From contig DATFGQ010000076.1 of the NCBI GenBank assembly GCA_035249305.1, positions 31,007-95,006 of the forward strand: a stretch of 64,000 bases of DNA. The letters are read 5' to 3'. This document shows, piece by piece, positions 1-9,189 of this stretch. The notes under the pieces were generated by a model that did no database searches, was not told where the DNA came from, and saw only the letters and a list, made by a program, of their open reading frames with translations. Source of the stretch: DASUNP01 sp035249305 (lineage in GTDB: Bacteria; Acidobacteriota; Blastocatellia; UBA7656). Made by a program: the position numbers and the translations under genes. Each line of letters opens with the position of its first letter. Position 1 is the stretch's first letter.

Positions 1-2743
1 GGAGCTGCCGGTAAGGGCCGGTTATGGCTTGAGCAGCCTCGTCCGCCTTGAACCTCTTGTAGAGTGTCTGCTCGCGGGCGGCCATCTCAGAATCGCCCAG
101 ACCTTGATAACAGAGCATCAGGTTGTAATGGGCTTGAAGGTCTTCGGGGTCGATCTTGAGGACTTTCTGAAACTCCGCGATGGCCTCTTTGTACTGGCGC
201 TTGAGAAACAGTATGCGCCCCGCCTGGTTCAACACGACGCGGTCGCGCGGGTACTGCGCCAGGGTGACGCGCAGATGATCGAGCGCTTCGTCGTAACGGC
301 CCATGCTCTTGATCGCGGTGGCGAGGAAGAAATGTGTCTTCGCAAGCTGCGGGGAGATCTCGAGCGCCTTGCGCAGCACCTGCTCGGCGCTCTCCATGTT
401 GCCTTCCTGAATCCTCGCCCTCGCGACGTTCACCCAGCCGTCGGCGTATTCGGGCTCCATCTCTGTCACCTTCAGAAAAGCCGCCTCGGCCCCTTTGATG
501 TCGCCTTGCAAGAGCAGACCTATGCCGTAATCGTTCCACCGCTCGCGCACGCTCGCGTCCAAAAACGGCTTCGTCTCCGGCAGCGGAGAGTTGCGAGGAA
601 TGATCTTGATAGAGGCTTCGTTGTAGGCCATCACGGTTATCGGAAGATCGGGTATGGATTTGATGTTGCCCGAGACCTTTGATGTGTCGCCCGTGAAGAC
701 CCACCGGCCGTCGTCATGGTTAGGGGTGAGCGAGAACTCTTTATGCTCGGGGTCGCGAATGCCGCCGAAGGCCCACTGCGTATTCCACCACGCGAACTTG
801 CGGTAGTTGACCTTCGCGCGCAGGAAGATTTGATCGCCGCAGTCTTCGGGTATGTTCAGCCGGTAATGGATAGTGTCGGCCGCGCCCGGCGGGATGAGTC
901 GCACGTAGGCCACGGACCTCGCGGCCCAGGCGTTGCGCTTATTGATCGGATTGCCGTGCTCGTCGAGCAACAAAGCCCGGTAAAAATGAGCGCCCTTCTC
1001 GACGGGGCCGCGCCCGCCCTGCTCGACCTCGCCGCTGTGGAAGATCTTCTGACCTTTGTTGTCGAAGGCTTCAAGCTCCACCCACACGTCGAACGCGTCG
1101 ACGGTCCCGCCGGGGAAGAAGTGGCCGACCTTGCGAGTGCGCACGACGACTTCGACGCGCACCGATTCGCCGCGCCGCGCGACGGCGTCGACGCGTCCGA
1201 GCGGCGCGATGACCTCGGACGGCTGTGCTATGAAAGCCTGCTGCGCGCCGAAGTTCATGGACTCTTCGCCGACGGCGAATGTGCTTGCCAAGCGCTGGTC
1301 TTCCGATCCCGCTATCTGCTTTTCGACCTTCTTAGGCGGGTCGCCGCGCACCATCCCGAATATATCTACAGAGACCTGCCCGTCGCGCAGAAAGTCCTGC
1401 ACGACCTTCATCTGCTCCTGGTCGCCGTTGACATGAGGCAGCGCGGTGTTCGCGCCGGGGAAGCGGTGAGAATGGACCTTGCCGTCTATGGCCGCCGGGT
1501 CGTTCGCGGCGACCAGAGGCATGTGACAGTCGGCGCACTTCTGAGGCTTCGCGGGGTAGTAGAACGACCGCGCGCCCTGGCCCGACACGCCCGACGATTG
1601 CCAGGTGTCGTAGTCGTTAAAACCTCGGAACCAGCGGTAGCTGTTCACAGGAACGTCGAGGTGTACCTTGTGACACGACGAGCAGAACTCGGCCGTCTGG
1701 TCCTTATGAAAACTCTTCAGGAAAATCTTCTTATGAGGCTGCGGGTCGAGGTTGAGCAGGTAATCGTGCGCCCAGCGCAGTACTTTATTGTCGCTCACGG
1801 CCAGGTCGTGCATGGGCGGGTACTCGATCGTGAAATCGCCCTGCCCCATAGTGCTCTTCACATGAACTATCGAATGGCATGAGGTGCAGCTCAGTCCGTT
1901 CTGAGCCTCGGGCGTGTCGATCTGCTCTTTGATCGGGCGGTCGAACCTGCCGTTAAAAAAGACCGCGTGGTCGTGGCACCCGGCGCACCACTTCGACGGC
2001 TTCGTGCCGATCACGTCCTGCATGTACTCGATAGACTTTCTGTACCACTGGTTGTTGAACGAGCCGAAGTGATGGGCCGACGAGTTCCACTGGTCATAAA
2101 TATCTTTGTGGCAGCGGGCGCAATCCTGGCTCGTCATGAAGAATGTAGACGGTATCGTGCCTCCCACGTTTGTCTCGGCCGACGAAGGGAAGAAGGGCGA
2201 CTGAGGCCCCGCGCCTTCGCCGTCCATGCTCAAGGGCACCAGATCGGGGTTTACGATCCTGTCGCGCGCCGTCCCGCTGTAACGGTCGTAAGCCGTCGTC
2301 GCGACGGGAAGCACGAGCAGGAAACAGATGACCGCGACCTGCACGAGCTTCCGCCGGTTCGACTGCGCGTACTGGCGGGCCATCTTAAAGAGCGCCACGA
2401 CGAGCGGGATCGAGCCCGCGACGGCCAGCGCTATGTGCGCGTAGAGCGCCCAGCGGTAAGGCCGAGTCGCGCCGAAAATCATGAGGTAGACGCCAAGCCC
2501 CGTGCTCAAGCCTAGCGCTACGGCGGCGAAGAGCATCTCGCGCGAGAGCCCCCTCAGACGTTTGCGGAGGTAGATCGCCGCCGCGACCGCCAGGGCGAGC
2601 CCTATCAGCAGGTGCAGCGCGACGTTGCTGAAGTAGAAGAGCGTAGGCTCCGCATACGCCGCCAGGTACGAGCTGTTAATCAACAGGAGAATGAAGCCTG
2701 TGACCAGGAACTTCGCCGTTTTGCTTTCGACTTGGACACTCAT
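1..2743 (-). CDS. Membrane-anchored pentahaem cytochrome c with C-terminal TPR (3' end outside window)
   Basis: The frame reads without a stop from an ATG at 2743 (preceded by GAGAGG) to base 1, giving 914 codons of an incomplete gene. About residues 10-150 hold four to five hydrophobic segments. A presumably periplasmic region follows with five CxxCH haem motifs at C208 (CARCH), C253 (CAGCH), C286 (CTSCH), C354 (CSSCH) and C403 (CADCH). The first sits in a cytochrome c554-like context (HKDIYDQWNSSAH). A beta-rich region covers roughly 500-690. From about residue 735 to the edge there are at least four tetratricopeptide repeats. The likely role is electron transfer at the outer face of the inner membrane, with the TPRs as a protein-docking module; the redox partner is unknown. 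The next gene upstream on this strand is a secreted protein, 103 nt away. Confidence 0.85.
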   Translation of the reverse strand, partial: MSVQVESKTAKFLVTGFILLLINSSYLAAYAEPTLFYFSNVALHLLIGLALAVAAAIYLRKRLRGLSREMLFAAVALGLSTGLGVYLMIFGATRPYRWALYAHIALAVAGSIPLVVALFKMARQYAQSNRRKLVQVAVICFLLVLPVATTAYDRYSGTARDRIVNPDLVPLSMDGEGAGPQSPFFPSSAETNVGGTIPSTFFMTSQDCARCHKDIYDQWNSSAHHFGSFNNQWYRKSIEYMQDVIGTKPSKWCAGCHDHAVFFNGRFDRPIKEQIDTPEAQNGLSCTSCHSIVHVKSTMGQGDFTIEYPPMHDLAVSDNKVLRWAHDYLLNLDPQPHKKIFLKSFHKDQTAEFCSSCHKVHLDVPVNSYRWFRGFNDYDTWQSSGVSGQGARSFYYPAKPQKCADCHMPLVAANDPAAIDGKVHSHRFPGANTALPHVNGDQEQMKVVQDFLRDGQVSVDIFGMVRGDPPKKVEKQIAGSEDQRLASTFAVGEESMNFGAQQAFIAQPSEVIAPLGRVDAVARRGESVRVEVVVRTRKVGHFFPGGTVDAFDVWVELEAFDNKGQKIFHSGEVEQGGRGPVEKGAHFYRALLLDEHGNPINKRNAWAARSVAYVRLIPPGAADTIHYRLNIPEDCGDQIFLRAKVNYRKFAWWNTQWAFGGIRDPEHKEFSLTPNHDDGRWVFTGDTSKVSGNIKSIPDLPITVMAYNEASIKIIPRNSPLPETKPFLDASVRERWNDYGIGLLLQGDIKGAEAAFLKVTEMEPEYADGWVNVARARIQEGNMESAEQVLRKALEISPQLAKTHFFLATAIKSMGRYDEALDHLRVTLAQYPRDRVVLNQAGRILFLKRQYKEAIAEFQKVLKIDPEDLQAHYNLMLCYQGLGDSEMAAREQTLYKRFKADEAAQAITGPYRQL

Positions 2744-2846
2744 ATTACCTCTCGCCCATTCGTCTGAGATAAAGGTGGTTGTTTAACTCGATTGCAACTA
2801 TGGGGCAAGATTATAGTTTAATCACCGGGATAATGAAAACCCGGTT

Positions 2847-3365
2847 TTACCTGGCCGCGATCGTGACGTAGTCGCGCCCGGCGTATAGCCTCAACCCGTC
2901 GCTCGCTTTACTCATCATAAGCGGGCGCGGGCGGCGCAGGGCGCTGTCTTTTGCCGCGTCGACGCTAAGCAGGCGGTTACCCGCTATGTCGAAGAGGTTG
3001 AACTTGCCGTCATTCGAGAACCCGAAGCCGTAGGCGCCTACGCCGAGGTCCGAGCCGCCGACGGCGATGGCCGAATCAGTTATGAAAAAGCCTTCATACT
3101 TGGCCCGAATTTCGGACGAATAGCCTGACGTGTCGACGAGCCCCGCGATGACGAGGCGCTTTGGCCCGAACCGCGCGGCCGCCGCATTCCGCATCTGCGT
3201 TGGCGCGCTCTGCCCTTCGAAGTAGAAGCTCGACGGCACGACGCGCGTGAGCTCCGCACCCGACAGGACCGCGGGCTGCTCCTGAGCTACCGCGGCCGAG
3301 GCCGCGCAGCCGATCAGGAAGATCGCAAAGACTCTTTTCAAAAACGGCCGAGACAATACCTTCAT
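2847..3365 (-). CDS. Secreted hypothetical protein
   Basis: A 172-residue protein with a clear Sec signal peptide: a basic N-terminus (MKVLSRPFLKR), a hydrophobic core and a cleavage-type site AVAQE near residue 28. The mature part is about 145 residues, without cysteines in recognisable motifs or membrane segments, and Gly/Ala/Phe-rich in the middle (DLGVGAYGFGFSNDGKF), which looks like beta structure. I do not recognise a family. It starts 15 nt after the stop of the AhpD-like selenoprotein candidate and is probably co-transcribed with it. A weak hairpin (ACCGGG/CCCGGT) follows the stop codon. Confidence 0.7.
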   Translation of the reverse strand: MKVLSRPFLKRVFAIFLIGCAASAAVAQEQPAVLSGAELTRVVPSSFYFEGQSAPTQMRNAAAARFGPKRLVIAGLVDTSGYSSEIRAKYEGFFITDSAIAVGGSDLGVGAYGFGFSNDGKFNLFDIAGNRLLSVDAAKDSALRRPRPLMMSKASDGLRLYAGRDYVTIAAR

Positions 3366-3380
3366 AAATCCTCCTCGTTA

Positions 3381-3950
<570 letters not shown>

Positions 3951-4037
3951 CGAGCTTCTCCTCCTCGTTTCTAATCCGGTTGCTGAAAAATAATGCAACG
4001 GTGCGGAGAAGCGCAACACGATTTGGGCGGGCGTCAG

Positions 4038-5036
4038 TCATTCAAGACGGCGTTTCGACTCTTCGATCAACTCGTTGTTACGCTCGAATGAAATAGTCGA
4101 TTCGTCGCCTCCAACACGGGGCGGGTAACGGTGAGACGAGTAGACAGGGTAAGCCTCCGTGCGCAGGTGCGCGAGCATGTGGTGGCCGCGCCGCGCCGAG
4201 CGCTCGTGCCGGAGCGCCGAGATGTCGACGGGCGCGACTACTATCCGCTCGCCGGGGCCGGGCGACGCCTGCGCGAGCAGACGGCCGTCGAAGTCTACGA
4301 CCTGGCTGCCGCCGGGCCACGAGTAGGGAGGGTACATCTTAAGGCTTGCGCCCTGGTTGGCCGCGACCACGTAGGCGATGTTTTCGATGGCGCGCGCGCG
4401 GTTTATGACCGTCCACCAGTCCATAGGCTCGGTCGCGCCCCAGGGGTCCATGTAAGCCGAGACTCGGACCAGGACTTCCGCGCCGTTGGCGGCGAGCTGG
4501 CGCATCGCTTCAGGGAAGAGCCAGTCGTAACATATCGCACACCCTATTCGGCCGATGGGCGTGTCGGCGACGGGAAAGAGCGGCTCGTCATAGCCTTCGA
4601 TGTCGTGCGGGCTCGCGTGGACTTCGTACGGAATCCACGTGTTCACTTTGCGGTACTTGTAGAGAATTCCTTGCGGCCCTATAAGGCAGGTCGTGTTAAA
4701 GACCACGCCGGGCCATCTCTTATCGACTTCCAACATCGAGCCGCTTTGAATATAGATGTCATGCTCGCGCGCCTTCTGTTCGAGCCGCTCCGTATGTTCG
4801 TTAGGTATTTCGACCGCCAATTTTTCGATAAGCTCGGAGGCGGTCGGGAAGACCGGCGCGGCGTGTGCGAACTCCGGGAAGACTACGAGCCGGACAGGCA
4901 GAAACGGCGCGCTCCCGGCGACCGCCGAATCGATCATCTGAAGCATGCGGTCGGTGTTGGCGCGCATCAGTTTGCGATCAATAGGATTGGCCAGATCGGT
5001 CTGGCACGCGGCGACTGAATATCTGATGTGGTCCAT
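4038..5036 (-). CDS. Nitrilase-superfamily carbon-nitrogen hydrolase
   Basis: A 332-residue protein with the complete catalytic set of the CN-hydrolase fold: Glu55 (VVFPEF), Lys130 (KYRKVN) and nucleophile Cys169 (CAICYDWLFPEA). An accessory Glu138 follows the Lys loop. The family hydrolyses nitriles or amides to acid plus ammonia, or condenses amides; the long aromatic insert near WIPYEVHASPHD recalls the aliphatic amidase/formamidase branch, but the substrate cannot be read from sequence. There is no signal peptide, so it is cytoplasmic. It lies 87 nt upstream of the AhpD-like gene on the same strand, and a heptad hairpin separates it from the ASPIC gene. Confidence 0.85.
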   Translation of the reverse strand: MDHIRYSVAACQTDLANPIDRKLMRANTDRMLQMIDSAVAGSAPFLPVRLVVFPEFAHAAPVFPTASELIEKLAVEIPNEHTERLEQKAREHDIYIQSGSMLEVDKRWPGVVFNTTCLIGPQGILYKYRKVNTWIPYEVHASPHDIEGYDEPLFPVADTPIGRIGCAICYDWLFPEAMRQLAANGAEVLVRVSAYMDPWGATEPMDWWTVINRARAIENIAYVVAANQGASLKMYPPYSWPGGSQVVDFDGRLLAQASPGPGERIVVAPVDISALRHERSARRGHHMLAHLRTEAYPVYSSHRYPPRVGGDESTISFERNNELIEESKRRLE

Positions 5037-5048
5037 AAGGCTTTCCTA

Positions 5049-5115
5049 AGTCCTGAGTGCTGAGTCCTGAGTCCTGAGTAACATTACCTCCACTCAGGAC
5101 TCAGGACTTTCTACT
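5049..5115 (-). repeat. Heptad inverted repeat, CTGAGTC family
   Basis: Tandem 7-mers (TCCTGAG, TGCTGAG, TCCTGAG, TCCTGAG on the plus strand) followed after about 16 nt by the inverted words (ACTCAGG, ACTCAGG). The TAG stop of the ASPIC gene (5111-5113) lies inside the outer word, so the final codons and the stop overlap the element. It can form a long hairpin in the RNA between the ASPIC gene and the nitrilase gene. Confidence 0.85.
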
Positions 5116-8100
5116 CAGGGCTGACTAATTCTGGCAGCGGAGCAGTCACGACTCGCGTGTTGTAGCGGTCAAGATACTCGCGGTGCGCGCGAGTCGTCGG
5201 ATAACTCTCCCCTTTTGCGTATGGGTAGCCGCTCATCGCGTGAAACGGCAGCGGCTCGACGTGATGCGGGCTGGCAGAGTTGATGTCCATCTCTTTGCTG
5301 AAACCGTCTGCGTAGAGCAAGAACGTCCGCTTCCAGCCCGCGGGGAGCGGCCTTAACCTGCTTGCGTCGAACGAGACGGCTATCTCATCGCCCGGCAGCG
5401 ACACGACGAACATATCGTCCGTGCGTGAGAGCAGCTCTGTTACGTCGCCTTCGCGAGTGTAGCGGCCGGACATCACTTTCCACGGCGAAACGAAAGAGAC
5501 CCGATCGTAATCGTACCCGAACGGCTCGCGCCCGTCGGGCGTAACCTCGGCGGAAAAGCCGCGCCAGGTGAGTGTAGCCCCCAGCGGGTCGAGCCGTGTC
5601 AAGCGCGTCTCTGTCCTGCCGCCCGACGTGTCGACTAGAATCTGGTCCCAGTAGATTCGCATGTTCGTCACTATGCGCACCTGGCGGCTCGCGGAGAGAA
5701 ACCTCCCCGTCAGGTCGACGGCGAGCGTTTGAGGCCGACCGACCGGAATGCCTATGTCAGAGATCACTGTCCGCCATTGCCCGCGCGCATCTTTCACTTG
5801 GAGCGCGGGAGGCATCATGCTCAACCCGGCTTGATGAGCCGCGACGTTGTCGCTCGAAAAAGCGTAGTCGGTCCAGCCCGTGAGCAGCAGCAAGGTTCGC
5901 TCGGGCGTCGCGCTGCCCAGGTCGAGCGTGAGCGTGTGCCCTTCAGCGTAACCGCGAATGCGGCGCAGCGCGAAGCCTTCGACGTATTGCCGGTCCATCT
6001 CCGTTATGCGCGACAACACGTCTCGCCCTTTATCGTCGACGGCCGCCACGGGAGGCCGCGCGCTTGCCGTCGCATAGAGTTTGAAAGGCTTGAACGGCGG
6101 GTCGACTAGCCCTTCGTCGGGAAACACCTCCCAGCCCGCGGGGTGCGCGACTTCGATCAATTGTAAGCGGTCGACGTAGAGCGCTTCTTCAAGCTCGTTC
6201 GTCACGCGAATCTCGAACCTGCCGTTTCGCTCGCGCAACTGGTCGCCGCGTATGCGGACGTACTCGTCAGGGTCGGGGTGGTTGCGCGCGCCCGGCGCCA
6301 CCCAGTAGCCCATCTCGCCGCCGCCCAGAAAGTCCGTGATGAACTCGAACCGCGCGCCGTTCCAAGCATACAGGTACGGGCAAGATGAAGGCTTGCGGTC
6401 GACTTCGTTTATCGTGAGCGCGCTGGCCGACGACGCCTGTTTCGGAAACTCGATCTCGGATTGGACATTCCCCGAAGGCCACAGCAGCCGCACGGCGTCG
6501 GCCGATGCGCGCTTGCCAAGCCCGAACAAGACATCCGCGGGCGCGGGCGCGGGGCTGGCGGCGTAAGTCTCAAGCTTCTGCTTCAAGCTGCCCGCGCGCA
6601 CTTCGAGCTTGGTCCCGACGCCGTTGCGGTTGCTGACCTTGCCTGCGAGCCTGATTCGAAGAGAAGAGTTGCGGCTGCCGCCTTCGTTGCGCGCGATCTT
6701 CAGATCGCCCGACGCCGATCGCGCGATCAAGTCCGTATCGCCGTCGCCGTCAATGTCACCTGACGCAAACGAGTTGGACAGATTTCCATCGAGGCTTGAG
6801 GCGGCCTTGTCGCTCACGTCGGCCCAGCCGGTCCCGACGTTGCGCAAAACGCGGACGCCTTTAGCCGTGAGCGCCACGAGGTCGAGCAGGCCGTCGTTAT
6901 CGTAATCGATGAACTGAGCCGCGTGCGCGGCCTCTGTCGTCGCGGGCGCGGGCGCAGTCACAAACCGGCCCTTGCCGTCGCTGGTCGCAAAGCGGCCAGG
7001 CCCGTCGGCGACGCCGAAGAAAAAGTCCGTGTAGCCGTCTTTGTTCGCATCGCCCGCCGCCGCGCAAGTGAATCGCGCGCCTTCGCCTAGCCCTGTGTCC
7101 GACGCCACGTTGCGAAAAGAGCCGTCGCGCAAGTTGCCGAACAGCGTGGGCCTGTCGCCGTAACTCAAGACGAGCAGATCGATGTCGCGGCGGTTGTCAT
7201 AATCCGTGGGGACGACGGCGACCGCGCGGCCGGTCGGCCCTCCGACTTGCGCCGCCGCGGTCACGTCGGCGAACTTCCCGTTGCCGTTGTTCCTGAACAG
7301 CATGTTAGGCGCGGGCGCGAAATCTGTAGGGAATACAACCGGACGCGCCGCGCCGCCCGACGTTTTCGACGGGTCGATAAAGCCCGCGACGAAGATGTCC
7401 AGGTCTCCGTCGTGGTCTATGTCGACGAAGGCCGCGGCCGTCGATAAGAACTTGTAGTCAGGTATGCCTGCCGCCGTGGTTACGTCAGTGAATCTCCCGT
7501 TCCCTTCGTTGTGATAAAGCGCGTTGCCGCCATACCGCAGCACGAAAAGATCGACCTTGCCGTCGTTATCAAAATCGCCCGCAGCCGCGCCGGTGCCCGT
7601 GGATGCGAGATTTGATTTCGAAATTCCTGACTGAGCCGTGATGTCGACGAGCTTGCCGCCGTCGTTGCGATATAACTTTTGAGAAGCGGAATCGAAAAGG
7701 TCGAGGTCGCCATCATCGTCCAGGTCAAACAGCGTCGCGGCCCCCAGCGCGCGCCTCATCGCCTCAATCGCTTCGGCCGCGTCTTTAAAGCTCCGCCCGA
7801 AGAGAGGAGTTGAAGGAGCGCCGGGAGCGGGCTTCGCATCCGTGGGCGGCGCGAGCACGCTGCTCGTAGCATCAACGAACTTGACCTCGGGCGTCGCCGT
7901 CTCGACCAGCTCGGGCTCCGCGCCTGTTGAAGCGATCGCTTCGGCGTACTGGCCCTCTTCAAGATAGTTGGTGCCGATCACCGTGCCGTAGTTGCTGTCG
8001 CGCAGAGTCTGAAACCGCTGCATCATCGCCTGGCCCTGTTCGCGCTGGTTCGTGCGCAAAAGGGCGAGCGCAAGGTTATAAGTCGCCGTCACGTTGTAAG

Positions 8101-8599
8101 GCTCGGCTTCGACCGCCGTGCGGAAATTGGCGACCGCTTCGGCATACTTCCGCTGCTGCATGAGCACCTGGCCGATGTTGACGTTCGCCCCAACGTCGCG
8201 CGGGTCGAACTGAAGGACTTTCTGAAAAGCGGCGACCGCGTCTTCCGCGCGATTCTGCGAGCGCGCGATCAGGCCGAGCATGTAATGAGCCTGCGGAGAG
8301 GCGGGGAGCGCTTCGGCCGCCGCTTTCGCTTCGCGCAAAGCCGCGGGCACGTCGGGCACGTTGTAGAGCGCTATGCTCAGGTTGATGCGGGCGATCGTCA
8401 GACGCGGGTCGAGCCTCAGGGCGCGGCGAAAGCTCTCCGCACCTTCCTTGTATTTGAACTGTTCGAGCAGGGCGACGCCTATGTTGTTAGCGCGGTAGGC
8501 TTCTTCGCGCGTATTCTGCGTCGAGCCTGAAAGAGAAGCGATGATGATGACGAACGAAAAAACGGCGGCGGCGGCGAATAGGCGCAAGGCTGTGCTCAT
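5111..8599 (-). CDS. Exported TPR - FG-GAP/VCBS - ASPIC/UnbV protein
   Basis: A 1162-residue protein. Residues 1-30 form a signal or anchor segment (LRLFAAAAVFSFVIIIASLSG). Tetratricopeptide repeats fill about 35-205 (NNIGVALLEQFKYKEGAESF, NVNIGQVLMQQRKYAEAVANF). Roughly 290-640 hold repeated FG-GAP/VCBS blades with DxDxDG-type calcium motifs (DLDDDGDLDLFD, DFDNDGKVDLFV, DIDHDGDLDIFV), indicating a beta-propeller. An ASPIC/UnbV domain (NGVGTKLEVRAG...RLLWPSG) follows at about 650-730. The last 400 residues are a conserved beta-rich region with no name I can give. Architectures of this kind are common in Acidobacteriota and marine bacteria and usually lie at the cell surface; the function is unknown. 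The promoter places the transcription start at or next to the ATG, so the mRNA may be leaderless. Confidence 0.85.
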   Translation of the reverse strand: MSTALRLFAAAAVFSFVIIIASLSGSTQNTREEAYRANNIGVALLEQFKYKEGAESFRRALRLDPRLTIARINLSIALYNVPDVPAALREAKAAAEALPASPQAHYMLGLIARSQNRAEDAVAAFQKVLQFDPRDVGANVNIGQVLMQQRKYAEAVANFRTAVEAEPYNVTATYNLALALLRTNQREQGQAMMQRFQTLRDSNYGTVIGTNYLEEGQYAEAIASTGAEPELVETATPEVKFVDATSSVLAPPTDAKPAPGAPSTPLFGRSFKDAAEAIEAMRRALGAATLFDLDDDGDLDLFDSASQKLYRNDGGKLVDITAQSGISKSNLASTGTGAAAGDFDNDGKVDLFVLRYGGNALYHNEGNGRFTDVTTAAGIPDYKFLSTAAAFVDIDHDGDLDIFVAGFIDPSKTSGGAARPVVFPTDFAPAPNMLFRNNGNGKFADVTAAAQVGGPTGRAVAVVPTDYDNRRDIDLLVLSYGDRPTLFGNLRDGSFRNVASDTGLGEGARFTCAAAGDANKDGYTDFFFGVADGPGRFATSDGKGRFVTAPAPATTEAAHAAQFIDYDNDGLLDLVALTAKGVRVLRNVGTGWADVSDKAASSLDGNLSNSFASGDIDGDGDTDLIARSASGDLKIARNEGGSRNSSLRIRLAGKVSNRNGVGTKLEVRAGSLKQKLETYAASPAPAPADVLFGLGKRASADAVRLLWPSGNVQSEIEFPKQASSASALTINEVDRKPSSCPYLYAWNGARFEFITDFLGGGEMGYWVAPGARNHPDPDEYVRIRGDQLRERNGRFEIRVTNELEEALYVDRLQLIEVAHPAGWEVFPDEGLVDPPFKPFKLYATASARPPVAAVDDKGRDVLSRITEMDRQYVEGFALRRIRGYAEGHTLTLDLGSATPERTLLLLTGWTDYAFSSDNVAAHQAGLSMMPPALQVKDARGQWRTVISDIGIPVGRPQTLAVDLTGRFLSASRQVRIVTNMRIYWDQILVDTSGGRTETRLTRLDPLGATLTWRGFSAEVTPDGREPFGYDYDRVSFVSPWKVMSGRYTREGDVTELLSRTDDMFVVSLPGDEIAVSFDASRLRPLPAGWKRTFLLYADGFSKEMDINSASPHHVEPLPFHAMSGYPYAKGESYPTTRAHREYLDRYNTRVVTAPLPELVSPE

Positions 8600-8605
8600 A
8601 GGAAA

Positions 8606-8634
8606 GTTATACTGGTTTCAAGATGAAGGCTCAA
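8606..8634 (-). promoter_or_regulatory. Sigma70-type promoter of the ASPIC gene, predicted leaderless start
   Basis: Minus strand: -35 TTGAGC (8634-8629), 17-bp spacer, -10 TATAAC (8611-8606). The A of the ATG (8599) lies 7 nt downstream of the -10 box, the usual start distance, and no Shine-Dalgarno sequence can fit. Confidence 0.55.
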
Positions 8635-8672
8635 GGTACGGGCTTGCTCACCGAGGGCTATGGCAAATCATC

Positions 8673-8822
8673 TGTAGGGGCCATGGCGCATGATGCGCTT
8701 CGCGCGGCGCGGGCTTGTCCCTGCCCGGCGGCGCGTTAGCGCCGGACGGTCATCGCCGCCGTGCGCGAAGCGCATCATCGGCCATATCGGCGATCCGGGC
8801 AGGGACAAGCCCTGCCCCTACA
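8673..8822. repeat. Mosaic palindromic intergenic element
   Basis: Terminal words TGTAGGGGC / GCCCCTACA bound a block with an 18-bp inverted pair (GGGCTTGTCCCTGCCCGG / CCGGGCAGGGACAAGCCC) and a 16-bp inverted pair (ATGATGCGCTTCGCGC / GCGCGAAGCGCATCAT), plus an internal palindrome GGCGCGTTAGCGCC. The order of modules on the two sides is permuted, so it is not one simple hairpin. It fills the gap between the isc cluster and the ASPIC gene and has no ORF; it looks like a MITE/REP-type repeat. Confidence 0.7.
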
Positions 8823-8829
8823 ATCTTTT

Positions 8830-9189
8830 TCAAGATTGGCTGTCTTTGATCGCAGCTTGCAGCGCTTCGACGGCGAGCGCCGCCGAGTGCTTCTTCGTCG
8901 CGGGCAGGTGGCCTAGCGCGTCTATGATCTCTTTCCTGCCGAGCGACTGAAGCTCGCCCAATTCTCGGCCCACGATCAGCTCTGTCAGCACAGACGCGGC
9001 GGCGATGGTCGGCGGGCAACCGCTGGCCTTCACTTTCGCCTCGGCGAGGCGGCCGTCGTCGACGCGGATCGTCAACCGAATTCTGTCCATGCAGACTTCG
9101 TTAGTCACATCGCCCGTGCCCGTAGGATTTTCAAGCTCGCCCACGTTGCGCGGGTTTGCGACGTGATCGGCTACTTGCTTGCTATACAT
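8830..9189 (-). CDS. Degenerate IscU/NifU-N-like scaffold protein
   Basis: A 119-residue IscU-fold protein. The first ligand region is kept (C33-M-D35), as are the second Cys (C58) and the His (H101), but the third Cys is serine (S102, in KKHSAAL where IscU has KIHCSVL). The chaperone-binding LPPVK motif is reduced to LPATK (95-99). The true IscU, encoded about 5 kb upstream in the same operon, has all ligands (C37, D39, C64, H106, C107). It overlaps the end of the second cysteine desulfurase by 8 nt, implying coupled translation. Loss of one thiolate suggests it no longer assembles a normal [2Fe-2S] cluster; it may carry sulfur or modulate its partner desulfurase. Annotation as an IscU relative is safe, the role is inference. 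Confidence 0.8.
   Translation of the reverse strand: MYSKQVADHVANPRNVGELENPTGTGDVTNEVCMDRIRLTIRVDDGRLAEAKVKASGCPPTIAAASVLTELIVGRELGELQSLGRKEIIDALGHLPATKKHSAALAVEALQAAIKDSQS

Noticed and set aside
29..1882. Long plus-strand open frames over the first 2 kb
   Set aside because: They are antisense shadows of the pentahaem cytochrome gene, which lacks an end in this window and so is easily missed; the minus frame shows haem motifs and TPRs.
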